A stretch of 64,000 bases of DNA. It comes from Serratia rhizosphaerae (GTDB lineage Bacteria > Pseudomonadota > Gammaproteobacteria > Enterobacterales > Enterobacteriaceae). The notes under the pieces were generated by a model, which was not told where the DNA came from, searched no databases, and saw only the letters and a program-made list of their open reading frames with translations. The stretch lies in assembly GCF_009817885.1 (NCBI RefSeq), contig NZ_CP041764.1:186001-250000 (forward strand), written 5' to 3'. How positions within the stretch are numbered: the stretch's first letter is position 1; every line of letters starts with the position of its first letter. Made by a program: the position numbers and the translations under genes. Shown one piece after another: positions 41,001 to 50,300 of this stretch.

Positions 41001-42615
41001 TGGTGTCACTGCCGTTCGCTACCGCTCCCGTCCCCACATCCAGGTTAGCGGCCGTGATTTCGATCGTATCGCCATCAGCTTCCGATACCTTGACTTCGGT
41101 CGTACCATTATTGGATTTATTGCCATGCTTATCGTAGGCAACTGCACTGATATGATAAATATTCGCGTCCGCAGTATCGGTATAGTGGAATGAAGGGTAC
41201 GTGATATTTAATGATTCTCCGTTAACACCTGCCGCTTCCGCCTTGCCCCCCGCAGCAACGAATTCCTGAGTATTCCATTCAACATGGTCAGTGCCATACT
41301 TGGCACTCACTGTAGCTCTCAGCACATCCGTGTTACCCGCTTTACCAGACATCGAATCAGGCACACCAAGCTGTATAAGGTCCTGTTTTTTATAATCAAG
41401 AACAATATCGTTGTTACGTTCGACCAGATCATACCGGTTACCTGCCAACGTGCGGCTGAAGTCAACCATAGCCGGATCGACCTGTTTTTCCCACGGCACG
41501 CCCAGACGGTAATTCAACTCAAAGTTAAATGTGGTTTCGTCATCGCCGCCTTCCCCCTGTTGATGCTCAACCCCCAGGGTGACCAACGGTATCGGGGTGT
41601 AGTTAACCCCGACAGTCACCGCCACGGGATTGTGCTTCAGCGTATTCTTGTCAATCAGGGCAACATTGTTGCCATAATATTTTTCATAAATAAGCTTACC
41701 GCCCAGTTGTGGATAAACAGGTAACCAGCCCTCAGCGCGAAGGTCAAAACCATCGGCAGGCCGTTCGTCATAATCAGCAAAGTCACGAGACTGGTGCCAA
41801 TCGGTAAGCCCACGGTAACCGTTAGCAGACAGTTTCAGATAATCAGTCCACGCCTCCACACCCACACCAACACGACGGTTTCCCCCCGTCACGTCATCAT
41901 CGTAAAAAGAGTTGACGCCGTACATCCAGCTCCCCTGAAAACGGCGATACCCGATGCCCAGGTTTACCGTATTACGGTCGTCTTTATGGCGGTATCCAAG
42001 TTGGGTAAACAACAAATTGGCAGACGCATCATAAATCGGAATAAGAAAATCAACGGAAGAGTCATCAAGGTGAAACTTGTCATCTACGTTTAAATCCACC
42101 TGCGCAGTACCAAACTGCGACAACCAGTCCTCGACGGCTGATGATGCCGCTCCAGCCACCATACTGCCGGCAACGTTTGCCGCGCTTTGCTTCGGGTCAT
42201 CACTGCTAAGTGCGGTACCAAACGTTGATGCCGTGTTGGCCAGAAACTTTGCATCCATATCACCCACGTTTGAGGAAAGCGCCGTCCCGCTCGATATCGG
42301 TGACAAGGCACTCTGTGGTGTGGGAACATCCAGTTCATCGCCAGCGCCCAACTGTTCAAAGGGTTTACTGAATGTGCGGAATTCATTAATTTTTTTCAGT
42401 TCAGCAACACTCAAATTAAACTTTTTGGCAACAGAGGTCACAGTTTCGCCATTCTGGAGAACGTAGAGCGCAGTCTGGGATGCAAATAATTGTCTCGGTG
42501 CCGACGCCTCCGTTTTTGCCAAAGCCAGAGCAGGCGCCAAAGTACCTGTAGATATTCCGAACAGCTGAAGGCACAGGCATGCCCGAGCTGTCATTTTCAG
42601 CAGCTTTTTATTCAT
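35083..42615 (-). CDS. Inverse autotransporter adhesin, intimin/invasin family, 2510 aa
   Basis: A giant outer-membrane adhesin. Order: signal peptide (ARACLCLQLFGISTGTLAPA region, about 1-34), LysM (YVLQNGETVTSVAKKFNLSV, about 50-100) that binds peptidoglycan, a linker, a 12-strand inverse-autotransporter barrel (about 170-400; FLIPIYDASANLLFTQLGYR, GYRRFQGSWMYGVNSFYDDD, NYRLGVPWEKQVDP). Next come one Ig domain with HISAVAYDKHGNKS, then about 17 Big_1 domains, two further Ig-like domains, and a distinct C-terminal domain with two Cys (SSACVAPG and YDICHN) that could form the intimin-type lectin disulfide. Twelve of the Big_1 domains come from the 597-bp tandem array. The upstream DNA is AT-rich and the ribosome site weak. 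Expression, length variation and receptor are unknown. Confidence 0.9.
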   Translation of the reverse strand: MNKKLLKMTARACLCLQLFGISTGTLAPALALAKTEASAPRQLFASQTALYVLQNGETVTSVAKKFNLSVAELKKINEFRTFSKPFEQLGAGDELDVPTPQSALSPISSGTALSSNVGDMDAKFLANTASTFGTALSSDDPKQSAANVAGSMVAGAASSAVEDWLSQFGTAQVDLNVDDKFHLDDSSVDFLIPIYDASANLLFTQLGYRHKDDRNTVNLGIGYRRFQGSWMYGVNSFYDDDVTGGNRRVGVGVEAWTDYLKLSANGYRGLTDWHQSRDFADYDERPADGFDLRAEGWLPVYPQLGGKLIYEKYYGNNVALIDKNTLKHNPVAVTVGVNYTPIPLVTLGVEHQQGEGGDDETTFNFELNYRLGVPWEKQVDPAMVDFSRTLAGNRYDLVERNNDIVLDYKKQDLIQLGVPDSMSGKAGNTDVLRATVSAKYGTDHVEWNTQEFVAAGGKAEAAGVNGESLNITYPSFHYTDTADANIYHISAVAYDKHGNKSNNGTTEVKVSEADGDTIEITAANLDVGTGAVANGSDTNAVTAIVTDANGNPVANQEVTFSVSEGADITTVQGTTDEGGKATATVTSLKAGTYTVTAEVNGKGTSKNTTFVADDSTAEITEGNLTVVDNNAVADGSHTDSVQAKVTDASGNPVAGVEVSFSAGNGAKVVTEKVPTDADGVAKTTLTSTKAGVSTVTAKAGDSERTVDVSFVADDGTAEITEGNLIVVDNNAVADGSHTDSVQAKVTDASGNPVAGVEVSFSASNDAKVVTEKVPTDANGVAKTTLTSTKAGVSTVTAKAGDSEPKVDVSFVADESSAEITDENLVVFRDNAVANGTAKNGIMATVTDAYGNLVAGQVVTFHVAEGAIITLTQGTTGDNGKAMAAVSSTTAGTYAVTAEVNGKGASKDTTFVADDSTATITDENLIIGHDNTVASGKVTDGVTATATVTDKNGNPVADQEVIFTVTEGANITTVKGTTGAKGKAAAVVTSAKAGAYTVTAKVNDSAAEKAAHFVADESTAEITEGNLTVVDNGAVANGTATDSVQAKVTDRNNNPVAGVEVSFSASNGATVVTEKVSTEADGVAKTTLTSTKAGTSSVTASVGDSEQKVDVNFVADDGTAEITDTNLSVGTGAVANGSDTNAVTAIVTDANSNPVSGQEVKFSVAEGADITTVQGTTGADGKATATVTSLKAGTYSVTAEVNGKGTSKNTTFVADESTAEITEGNLTVVDNGAVANGTATDSVQAKVTDRNNNPVAGVEVSFSASNGATVVTEKVSTEADGVAKTTLTSTKAGTSSVTASVGDSEQKVDVNFVADDGTAEITDTNLSVGTGAVANGSDTNAVTAIVTDANSNPVSGQEVKFSVAEGADITTVQGTTGADGKATATVTSLKAGTYSVTAEVNGKGTSKNTTFVADESTAEITEGNLTVVDNGAVANGTATDSVQAKVTDRNNNPVAGVEVSFSASNGATVVTEKVSTEADGVAKTTLTSTKAGTSSVTASVGDSEQKVDVNFVADDGTAEITDTNLSVGTGAVANGSDTNAVTAIVTDANSNPVSGQEVKFSVAEGADITTVQGTTGADGKATATVTSLKAGTYSVTAEVNGKGTSKNTTFVADESTAEITEGNLTVVDNGAVANGTATDSVQAKVTDRNNNPVAGVEVSFSASNGATVVTEKVSTEADGVAKTTLTSTKAGTSSVTASVGDSEQKVDVNFVADDGTAEITDTNLSVGTGAVANGSDTNAVTAIVTDANSNPVSGQEVKFSVAEGADITTVQGTTGADGKATATVTSLKAGTYSVTAEVNGKGTSKNTTFVADESTAEITEGNLTVVDNGAVANGTATDSVQAKVTDRNNNPVAGVEVSFSASNGATVVTEKVSTEADGVAKTTLTSTKAGTSSVTASVGDSEQKVDVNFVADDGTAEITDTNLSVGTGAVANGSDTNAVTAIVTDANSNPVSGQEVKFSVAEGADITTVQGTTGADGKATATVTSLKAGTYSVTAEVNGKGTSKNTTFVADESTAEITEGNLTVVDNGAVANGTATDSVQAKVTDRNNNPVAGVEVSFSASNGATVVTEKVSTEADGVAKTTLTSTKAGTSSVTASVGDSEQKVDVNFVADDGTAEITDTNLSVGTGAVANGSDTNAVTAIVTDANSNPVSGQEVKFSVAEGADITTVQGTTGADGKATATVTSLKAGTYSVTAEVNGKGTSKNTTFVAEKSYTVTASISEDYAPVIDDYGIGVTFDVTDEEGNPAEGVGIQVAATNGAKASPDRGFLSNGRYATKIYSSVGGESIVTATLDTTRKESAQVKIHFVGNLSVDLVVDQDNAMPDGKQFNKVTAVLPGDQGHPLVGQYIYFSATNGAKVTSERVATDSNGRASTTLTSFTSGVSTVTAEFGIADSVDTVDVHFGDSARIVEYWDGTHSSACVAPGVYGMPWVIVKDAQGNPVEGRLVTFKGGYIGSNGVSSVYTDSDGKASIANTADWYWDSAGGSRHDVTAPYQASLQNGSTVSEVYDICHN
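35991..39572 (-). repeat. Six tandem 597-bp units coding pairs of Ig domains
   Basis: Exact 597-bp period (199 codons), six copies, in frame. Each unit encodes an AEITEGNLTVVDNGAVANG domain and an AEITDTNLSVGTGAVANG domain. The only difference I noticed is one synonymous G/A site in CCGCCAC[G/A]CTGAAC, reading G, A, A, G, G, A along the plus strand. Such identity implies recent expansion or continuing homogenisation by recombination. It is a likely assembly-collapse site. Confidence 0.95.
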
Positions 42616-43001
42616 GCGAATTTATCATCACTATTTTGTTTAATTTATGAGGTTCGCATTCTAAATAAAACCAAAGCAAACGCGCCCGGAATGTTGTTTA
42701 TTTATAAACAAACATAACAACCCACAGCATAAGGAACTGATAAATAAAATAAATACCAGATTTACCAAAAACAAAGAAATCATTGAGAGACGACAAAAAG
42801 GAGAGTATGAAATAAAATATATAAATTAACACTTACGCCACAGTGAACATAAAAGAATGGTACCTTATCTTTTACATCTTAGGGCTCTGCACACATGCTT
42901 TTTGGGACGTTATTCTTTATTTATTTGCTGGGCAGCAATCTGTACCAACTCGACTTCCCTTGAGCCTTTTCCATTAGCCGGCACTTTTCATGCCCTAAAA
43001 A

Positions 43002-43142
43002 TCCAAAATTAAACATAAAAACAACTGAAATATACATTCTCAAAGACTATCTTAACGGCCATACAAACCCGTACAGCGGTTTGTTGCGCATTAGAGTCAC
43101 TCTTTCTTGTATCCCTTAGCCCTCGCCAAGAGGGCTTTTTTT
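43002..43142 (+). ncRNA. Candidate small RNA C
   Basis: Opens with TCCAAAATTAAAC (43002-43014), includes a 7-bp hairpin ACAAACC...GGTTTGT, and ends at the terminator 43118-43142 (AGCCCTC/GAGGGCT plus T run). Layout parallels 1121-1253 and 9641-9818. No reading frame is convincing. Confidence 0.4.
43118..43142 (+). terminator. Rho-independent terminator
   Basis: AGCCCTC (43118-43124) pairs with GAGGGCT (43130-43136) across a 5-nt loop and is followed by T7. Confidence 0.85.
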
Positions 43143-43215
43143 GTATTACGGCAGGGTGGGGTTCCCAAGGTACAGGTGCCTAAAACTTCACCACTTCACC
43201 CTGCCACTACACAAT
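43143..43215 (-). repeat. Fragment related to the prophage fibre end
   Basis: The sequence after the terminator, TATTACGGCAGGGTGGGGTTC and then CTTCACCCTGCCAC...CAATGA, parallels ATTATGGCGAGGTGAGGTTC and CCTCACCCTGCCAC...CAATGA at 1256-1343. Together with candidate RNA C, about 210 bp here resembles 1121-1345. The two therefore look like related prophage edges about 42 kb apart in the same orientation. Confidence 0.5.
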
Positions 43216-43446
43216 GATGGAGAATACCCCGATTAAGTCATATAGACACAACACCAAGCGGAGTACTGTTTTTCAATTCGCTCAAGGTTAAAACCGCCAC
43301 AGGCACCACGGAAGCGCCACCAATTGTAATCCTACCTATATGTAATTTGACACTTAAAAACTCATTATTTGTAAGACTTGTACAAACAACGTCTATTTTC
43401 ACATTGCTATCAACTCACCTCAACTACCTGTACTAGCGCTAATAGT

Positions 43447-44181
43447 TTATATCAGTAATCGATTGATAATATGCGCAACGTCTTCTGGTATATAATTAAT
43501 GAAAAAGTGATCCGACGAAACGGTATGCAGAACGATATGCGCACTTGTATAGCAATCCCAAGCCTCCATGTCCGTCTTTGAAACGGTGCTGTCGTGGCTG
43601 CCGTGGATCAACACCAAAGGATAATCGATAGTCTTATCCCTCAATGCCCGTTTCATACGAAAATTAATCGACAGCTCGTTGCGTATAATAGGAAAAAATA
43701 AGCTTCTGAAATCAACGTCATCCAAAACATCGGGTTGAGTTCCGCCATAACGACGCAATACTTCGGCCATTTCATCATCATCTGAATGCATCGGATCATG
43801 CTTAAAATCCGTAATGTGCGGCGGTGCTTCTGCGGCGATAAAAATTCGCGCCGGCGGTTTATCCTGAGCGATAAAACGACTCGCCAATTCAAAGGCGAAT
43901 AATCCACCATTGCTGTGACCAAGAAATGAGTACTGTTTTCCCGACATCAGGCTCGTGGCTTCTCGTTCAACCTCATCCAGAATTTTGCAGACATCATTGC
44001 ACAACGCCTCTGAAAAGCGGCGCCCATTGCCGGGCAGTTGCATGGCGTACACGGACGTATTGCTATTGACGTAGTGAGAGAATGGCACGAATACCTCGGC
44101 ATTTCCGGCGGCATAAGGGAAACAAAATAAAATATGCTCATCATCCCCACCGGTCCCCCTTTTTATTTGCTCAAACCACAT
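43447..44181 (-). CDS. alb6: Type II thioesterase of the althiomycin-type cluster
   Basis: 244 residues, alpha/beta hydrolase that clears misprimed or stalled carrier proteins of the megasynthase. LFCFPYAAGNAEVFVPFSHY near the N-terminus, the nucleophile elbow FLGHSNGGLFAFELASRF (GHSNG), LVLIHGSHDSTVSKTDMEAW with the Asp, and SSDHFFINYIPED with the His are the family landmarks. The ATG at 44181 follows AGAGGA; the frame runs further upstream but lacks a site. It is the last gene of the operon, 146 bp past the NRPS-PKS, separated by a perfect palindrome. The symbol follows the S. marcescens alb cluster on the basis of context, from memory. Confidence 0.85.
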   Translation of the reverse strand: MWFEQIKRGTGGDDEHILFCFPYAAGNAEVFVPFSHYVNSNTSVYAMQLPGNGRRFSEALCNDVCKILDEVEREATSLMSGKQYSFLGHSNGGLFAFELASRFIAQDKPPARIFIAAEAPPHITDFKHDPMHSDDDEMAEVLRRYGGTQPDVLDDVDFRSLFFPIIRNELSINFRMKRALRDKTIDYPLVLIHGSHDSTVSKTDMEAWDCYTSAHIVLHTVSSDHFFINYIPEDVAHIINRLLI

Positions 44182-44268
44182 ACTGCTTCCTCTGCTTTGT
44201 AAGAATATGACTCTATCCGCCACCGCGGAGAACGGGAGCGGCGTAATCAAAATCAATACCGTAGCGGG

Positions 44269-44295
44269 ATCAGCGGGATAGTTTATCCCGCTGAT
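44269..44295. promoter_or_regulatory. Perfect 12-bp palindrome between NRPS-PKS and thioesterase
   Basis: ATCAGCGGGATA, three bases, then its exact complement. On the operon (minus) strand no T tract follows, so it is not a classical terminator there; on the plus strand four T follow. It may be a transcript-stabilising hairpin, an operator or a bidirectional attenuator. Confidence 0.7.
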
Positions 44296-44327
44296 TTTCC
44301 CTCAGGTATAGCGAACACGCTGCGCCA

Positions 44328-47300
44328 TCAAGCCAGCGTCCAATGCCCTAACCACGAAGTCATTTTTTCCGCCATCATTGCCGCGCCTTCTCCCGCGTTC
44401 ATCGTCAGGTGGTTCCCCGGAATTACCTGCACCTCGAAGCGGCCCAACACCCAGGGATGCCAGAACTTGCTTTGATTTTCAGGAAAATCTGCAATCACCT
44501 CACGGTGAGAGAAAAACAGCACATCACTCATCAACGCATGCGGGTGGTAACGCTGCATCATCACGTTATGCCGTTGCCAGGTGCTCAAGTAACGAGGTAA
44601 GAACGCCGAGGAAAAGAGCGTTTCGGCCGCGGTTCCTTTGGTGATCTCAGATAAATAATGGATTTTATCCGCCATTTGGGTCATCGCCTTCCAGGCATCC
44701 CAATCAATGTCCAGCGACACCAGGCCAAATGAAAGCAGGTAGTCCAAAATCTGTTCATCCGTCATGGCCGCAGGCAGATTTCCCTGTCCTGGGGAATCAA
44801 TCATCACTACCGGCAGAGACACATGTTTTTCCTCTTGGTACTGCCGCGCCATTTCAAACGCGATAATACCGCCGAACGAAGAACCGGCCAGGCAACATTC
44901 ACCTCGCTCAAGATGCGGCTCCAGCAAAGCCAGATACTCTCCCGCCAATTGTTCGATGCTCTCGAAGGCGCCCGAGCCATTGAGCAGAGGTGAACGTATG
45001 GCATAAATCGTTCTGCTGCTCCCCAAGCATTGAGCCAACTCCCGGTAGAAATAGATGTCGCCGCCGATGGGGTGGATCAACACAAGTGGCATCACCCCCT
45101 CCTCCTCACCGTCGCGCAGCTTCACCAAACCGCTTTCGCCCTGAGGCTTCGCTGTCGCATGAGCCTCCAGCGATTGCGCTATTTGCACAACGCTCGGCTG
45201 TTCCATGGCCATAAGCTCAAGACGTATACCGGTCATTTTTTGCAGGCGGCCAATCAATTGCAATGCGCTCAGCGAGTCGCCACCCAGTTCGAAGAACCCG
45301 CGCTGTGGATCGACCGACTCACACCCCAGAACCTCTTTGAACAACATTGCCACCCGTTGTTGCATATCCCCTTGGTGCCCGGCTGCCTCCGCCGGAACCG
45401 GGGCCGGCCGCGAATGAGCGGGTGAATTCATCACACCGAACCAATGCCGCTGAGGCGCGAAAGGATATGCCGGTAGACGCAAAGACGTTTGCCCCGTACA
45501 CCGCCAGAAACGTTCCTGGTTGATTTCCACACCTGACATATGCAGCACGCCAATGGAACGCCACAGCATCTGCGCAGTCTGCCGCTCATCCGTAGCGTTG
45601 CGCGGTGAAGAAACGACAACGACCGCATTACCCAATGCCGGATGGCGCGACGCCAGCGTACTCAGAATTTGACGCGGCCCTACTTCCAGCAATACCCAGT
45701 TGTCATCGGCACGGCGGTCAAGCAAGGTGCGCAGGCCGGCGTCATATTGCACCGTATGCCGCAGGTGCCGCACCCAATATTCGGGCTGACAAACCTGTTC
45801 CGCCGTTGCCCACTGGCCGGTCAAATTGGAGATAAACGGTAACTGCGGCTCGTTGAAGGCAATTTCTTGCAGAGCGGTCTTAAACTCTGCCAACACAGGC
45901 TCCAATAAACGCGAATGAAACGCGTGCGAAACCTTAACCGGATGGCAAGATACCCCTCGGGCGATCAAGCTCGCCTGCAAAGAGGCGATTGCCGACGCCG
46001 CGCCGGAAATGACACAGCTTCCCGAGTCATTAACGACGGCGATATCGACGCCCAACGCGGCAGCCTGTTCGCTTACGCCCTCCGCCGACTGTTTGATAGC
46101 CAGCATCGCCCCCGGTGCGGTGTGCGCCAATAGCGCACCGCGTTTGAGCATCAACTTGAGCGCATCCTCCAGTGAAAATACGCCGGCGATACATGCGGCA
46201 ACATATTCTCCCAGGCTATGGCCAATCATCACCGTCGGCTTAACACCGAAGAAGCGATACCACTGCGCCAACGCATATTCATACACAAACAGCGCCACTT
46301 GAGTGACTGCGGTGTGGTGTACGCTCTCCCCGTTCGCCAATACGTCTTCCCGCGTTATTTCACCGCCCATCATCGGCTCGAGCAATGCGAGGCAACGATC
46401 GACCTCCGCTCGGAATTGCGGTTCAGCGTCATATAACGCCTGTGTCATGCCGACGAATTGTGCGCCCTGGCCCGGGAACATAAAGGCCACCTGCGCATCG
46501 AACGCAGGTCGGGCCATCGTTTCGCCCTTCTCGCGCAACCGCGCGACGACCGCTTCCCGTGAATCTTCGGATACCCACCGTTGGCATGCATAGCGGTGTC
46601 GCTGCGCCATCAGGGCATAGCCAACCGCCTCCATCGAATGCTCAGGATGCGTTGCCAAATGATCGGCCAAAGCCTCACTCATCCGTCCGAGAGCTGCGTC
46701 ATCCGCCGCAGAAACGCACAGTATATTGCGCTGAGCGGACCGAGGCGCGGTTGTCGGCGTGTTCGGCGCCTGCTGAAGGATAACGTGCGCGTTGGTGCCG
46801 CCAATGCCGAAAGCGCTGACGCCGGCGGTGCGGAGCCCTGTGACGCTTTCCCAGTCGCGGGTTTCAACATTCACATAAAACGGCCCTTCAGCCAGTTTTA
46901 ATGCCGGATTCTCACGCTGCATATGTAGCGTGGGAACTAACGTGCGATGCTGCAGGCACAACGCCGTTTTAATCAAGCCGGCGATGCCTGCCGCGACATC
47001 CAAATGCCCCAGGTTACTTTTCACCGAGCCTATTGCGCAGGCGTGTTCCGCCTGTTGTCCGGCGAAGGCCGCTTTCAACCCGGCAATTTCAATAGGGTCG
47101 CCCAATGGCGTGCCGGTGCCGTGTGCTTCGACATAGGAAATGTCCGCCGGCGTGACATCGGCATCGGCCAATGCCTTGGCAATCACCGCCTGTTGACGGC
47201 TCTCGCTTGGCGCAGTGAATCCCATTTTATCCCGCCCGTCATTATTTACGGCCGACCCTTTCACAACGGCATACACAGCATCACCGTCCGCCAGCGCTTG

Positions 47301-50300
47301 CGCCAAAGGTTTCAGCACGACAATACCTACCCCTTGTCCTTCAATGGTTCCCGACGCTTGCGCATCAAACGGACGGCAGTGACCATCAGGTGAGAAGATC
47401 ATCCCTGGCTGGTACAGATAACCACCGCGCGCTAATTGGCCAATAGAGATACCGCCAGCTAATGCGACCTGACAGTCGCCCGCCTGCAAGGCGCGACAAG
47501 CCTGATGAACAGCGACCAGCGAGGATGAACAAGCCGTTTGGATCGTCATCGCCGGCCCGGTCAAATTCAACTTGTACGCCGTTTTTGTCGCCAAGAAGTG
47601 GGATTGGTTATGAATCATCAACTGGTAATGATCGATCAAATCAGACTGCGGCATGTTCGGTAGAACAACGTCTCTTTCGTAGTTGCTGTTGCCGATGGCC
47701 GCATAGACGCCGATATCACCGGCAAAGCGCTGCGGATCGCAGTTCGCATCTTCCAAAGCATGCCAGGCGCATTCCAGGAAAATTCGCTGCTGCGGATCCA
47801 TCAGACGCGCTTCCTGAGCCGTACAGCCGAAGAAATCGGCGTCAAAGCGATCGATATCGTCGAGCATCCCCTGGGCGCGAACATAATGCGGATGATCCAG
47901 CAGTTCGGGGTCAACCGATGCCGCCAGCGCCTCGCGCGAGTAATGCGTAATAAACGCCTCGCCATCGCATAACCGTTGCCAGAATGCCGCCAGCGTTTGC
48001 GCGCCAGGGAAGCGGCCCGCCATCCCCACAATGGCGATATCGTCCCGGACATTGATCGGTCCAGTCGTCGGTGCCGGCGCCGCTTCATGTTGGCGACCTT
48101 CGATATGCGCGGCAATGCGGGCAATGGTCGGCAGACGGAAGAGATCTATCAGACCGATTTTTTGCTGAACCTGGTCGGGTAACATGCCATAGAGCCGGGT
48201 CAACATGATGGAGTTCCCACCCAGTTCAAAGAACGAGGTATTGACGCCCACCGCCTCGCAACCGAGCAATTCTTGCCAGATAACCTGCAACTGCTTCACC
48301 AGCGGCGTAGCGATTTCGCTCTGCGCCGCTGGAGATGCCTCACCGGCGTCAACCGACGGCAACGCACGAACATCCAGCTTGCCGTTAGCGTTCAGCGGCA
48401 AGGCAGACAACGCAATCCAATAGGCAGGCACCATATAACCCGGCAGTTGTCGACCGACGTGTTCATTCAACTGCCCGGAGTCAATTTCGCCCTGCGCCAC
48501 ATAATAGGCAACCAACGCCTGACCGACGTTCCCATCCCCCGCCACTTGGCATATTTGCACGGTGACCTGCAAGATCGAATCGTGCTGCAATATAACCTGC
48601 TCAATCTCGCCCTTCTCAATACGATGGCCGTGCAACTTGACTTGCTGATCCTGCCGCCCAAGGAATGCTATTTCACGATTTGGCAAAATGCGCGCGCGAT
48701 CACCGCTGCGATACCATATCCCCTCAGCGAACGACAGTGAGACAAAGCGTGAGGCAGTCAGCTCAGGCTGGTTGTGATAACCCTCGGCCACGCCGCTGCC
48801 CCCGATATAGAGCTCGCCGATGGCCCCGACAGGCAAAGGTCTGCCGGCCGGATCCAACACCAGACAACGTTCTCCCGGCAGAGGGTGGCCTATCGTTAAA
48901 ACGCGATCCGTCGCGGCACGCCGATAATGTTTACCGGTTGACCAAATGCAGGTTTCCGTCGGACCGTAGACATTGACGAGCGCCGTGAAAACAGCCTGGG
49001 CCTTCTGTGCCAAATGCGGCTCAAGTTTTTCACCGCCAACCAGAAGTAAACATTCCTCGTCCCCCTGCAATACCGGTAGGACAATTTCCAGCATGCTGGG
49101 CGTTGACTGGATGAAATCGAACTTACGGCAATCCAGCGCAGTGACATGATGAGTTCCCAAGGTAACGCAGCCGCCGCTCAATAACGGCAAACCGTATTCA
49201 AGACCGAAAATGTCGAAAACGGGGTTGGTCATGCTGTACGTTTTCAGTGCTTCTCTGCCCTGGAAGTACTGCTGCCAGAAACCTCGCAATGTGGCGAGCA
49301 ACGCCCCATGCCCCACGCTAACCCCTTTCGGTTTACCCGTCGTGCCGGACGTGTAAAGTATGTAGGCGGTCTTCTCCGCCGCAGGTGCGAACGTCGGCAT
49401 CGTGGCCTGTTTGCGCCACAGCGCTTCTCCCGCGGTGCCGAACAAGGGAATAGACGGAATACCGTACTCGGCCCCTTCATCCCCAGACATCGTCAATACG
49501 GCGATAGCCTGGCTGTCACGTAGAATGAAATCAATACGCTCCTGCGGATAGTCTTTGTCCAGCGGCACATAAGCTGCGCCCAGTCGCCCTATCGCCAACA
49601 AGGCCATGACCGTCAAGACTTTGCTGTGCAGTCGCAAGGCAATAGGCGCGTGCAGCGTCTTCTCAAGGCGGCCGGCGATGAGATTGGCGAGTTGCGTCAC
49701 TTCTACGTCAAGCTGGGCGTAGCTCCAGCTGCGCTCGCCGTCACTCAGCGCCGGAGCGTCTGCCCGGCTGCATGCGTAGTGCGCCAACACCTGCGATAAG
49801 GTGGCGGCATTCCCCGGCGCAGGAAGCCACAATGGTTGCTCCGGCTCACAATAAACCGGAGCTATCGCCACCGTCTCCGCACTCGCGTCTTTCGCCATGT
49901 GGCCGACGATGTCCTTTAACAGTGCCATCGCTTGCCGCATCATCGCCGCATCAAAGTACTCCGCCGCATATTCCAGCTTAATCAGCAGAACGTCCGGCTC
50001 CTCCTCCACGCTGACGACCAATGGATAATCCCTCTGCTCATTGCGACCGACGAATTGATGACGCAGTTCGCGGTGGCGGTCTTCATCAGGCTGCGGGTAA
50101 TTTTCATAAATGAACAACGAGTCAAACAGGCGCTGGCCCGCAGGCTGCAGATGAGCCAGATCGACCAGGCATCGGGTATTGGCTTCATTAATATCTTGCT
50201 GCAGCCGATGTGCCTGCTGAATCAGAGGCACATCGCTTTGATGCTCCACCTTCAACGGCAGCGTATTGAGGAACATGCCCAGCGTGTTTTCGATACCATT

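Larger units (their letters stand above)
42616..43446. other. Intergenic region between adhesin and althiomycin-type genes
   Basis: 831 bp without a protein gene. It carries the upstream region of the adhesin gene, the candidate RNA C (43002-43142) and a fragment related to the phage fibre end (43143-43215). This marks the right edge of the accessory block before the biosynthetic operon. Confidence 0.6.

Noticed and set aside
39583..41193. 536-residue plus-strand frame
   Set aside because: Antisense to Ig-domain coding sequence of the adhesin; Arg/His-rich composition typical of reverse-frame artefacts.
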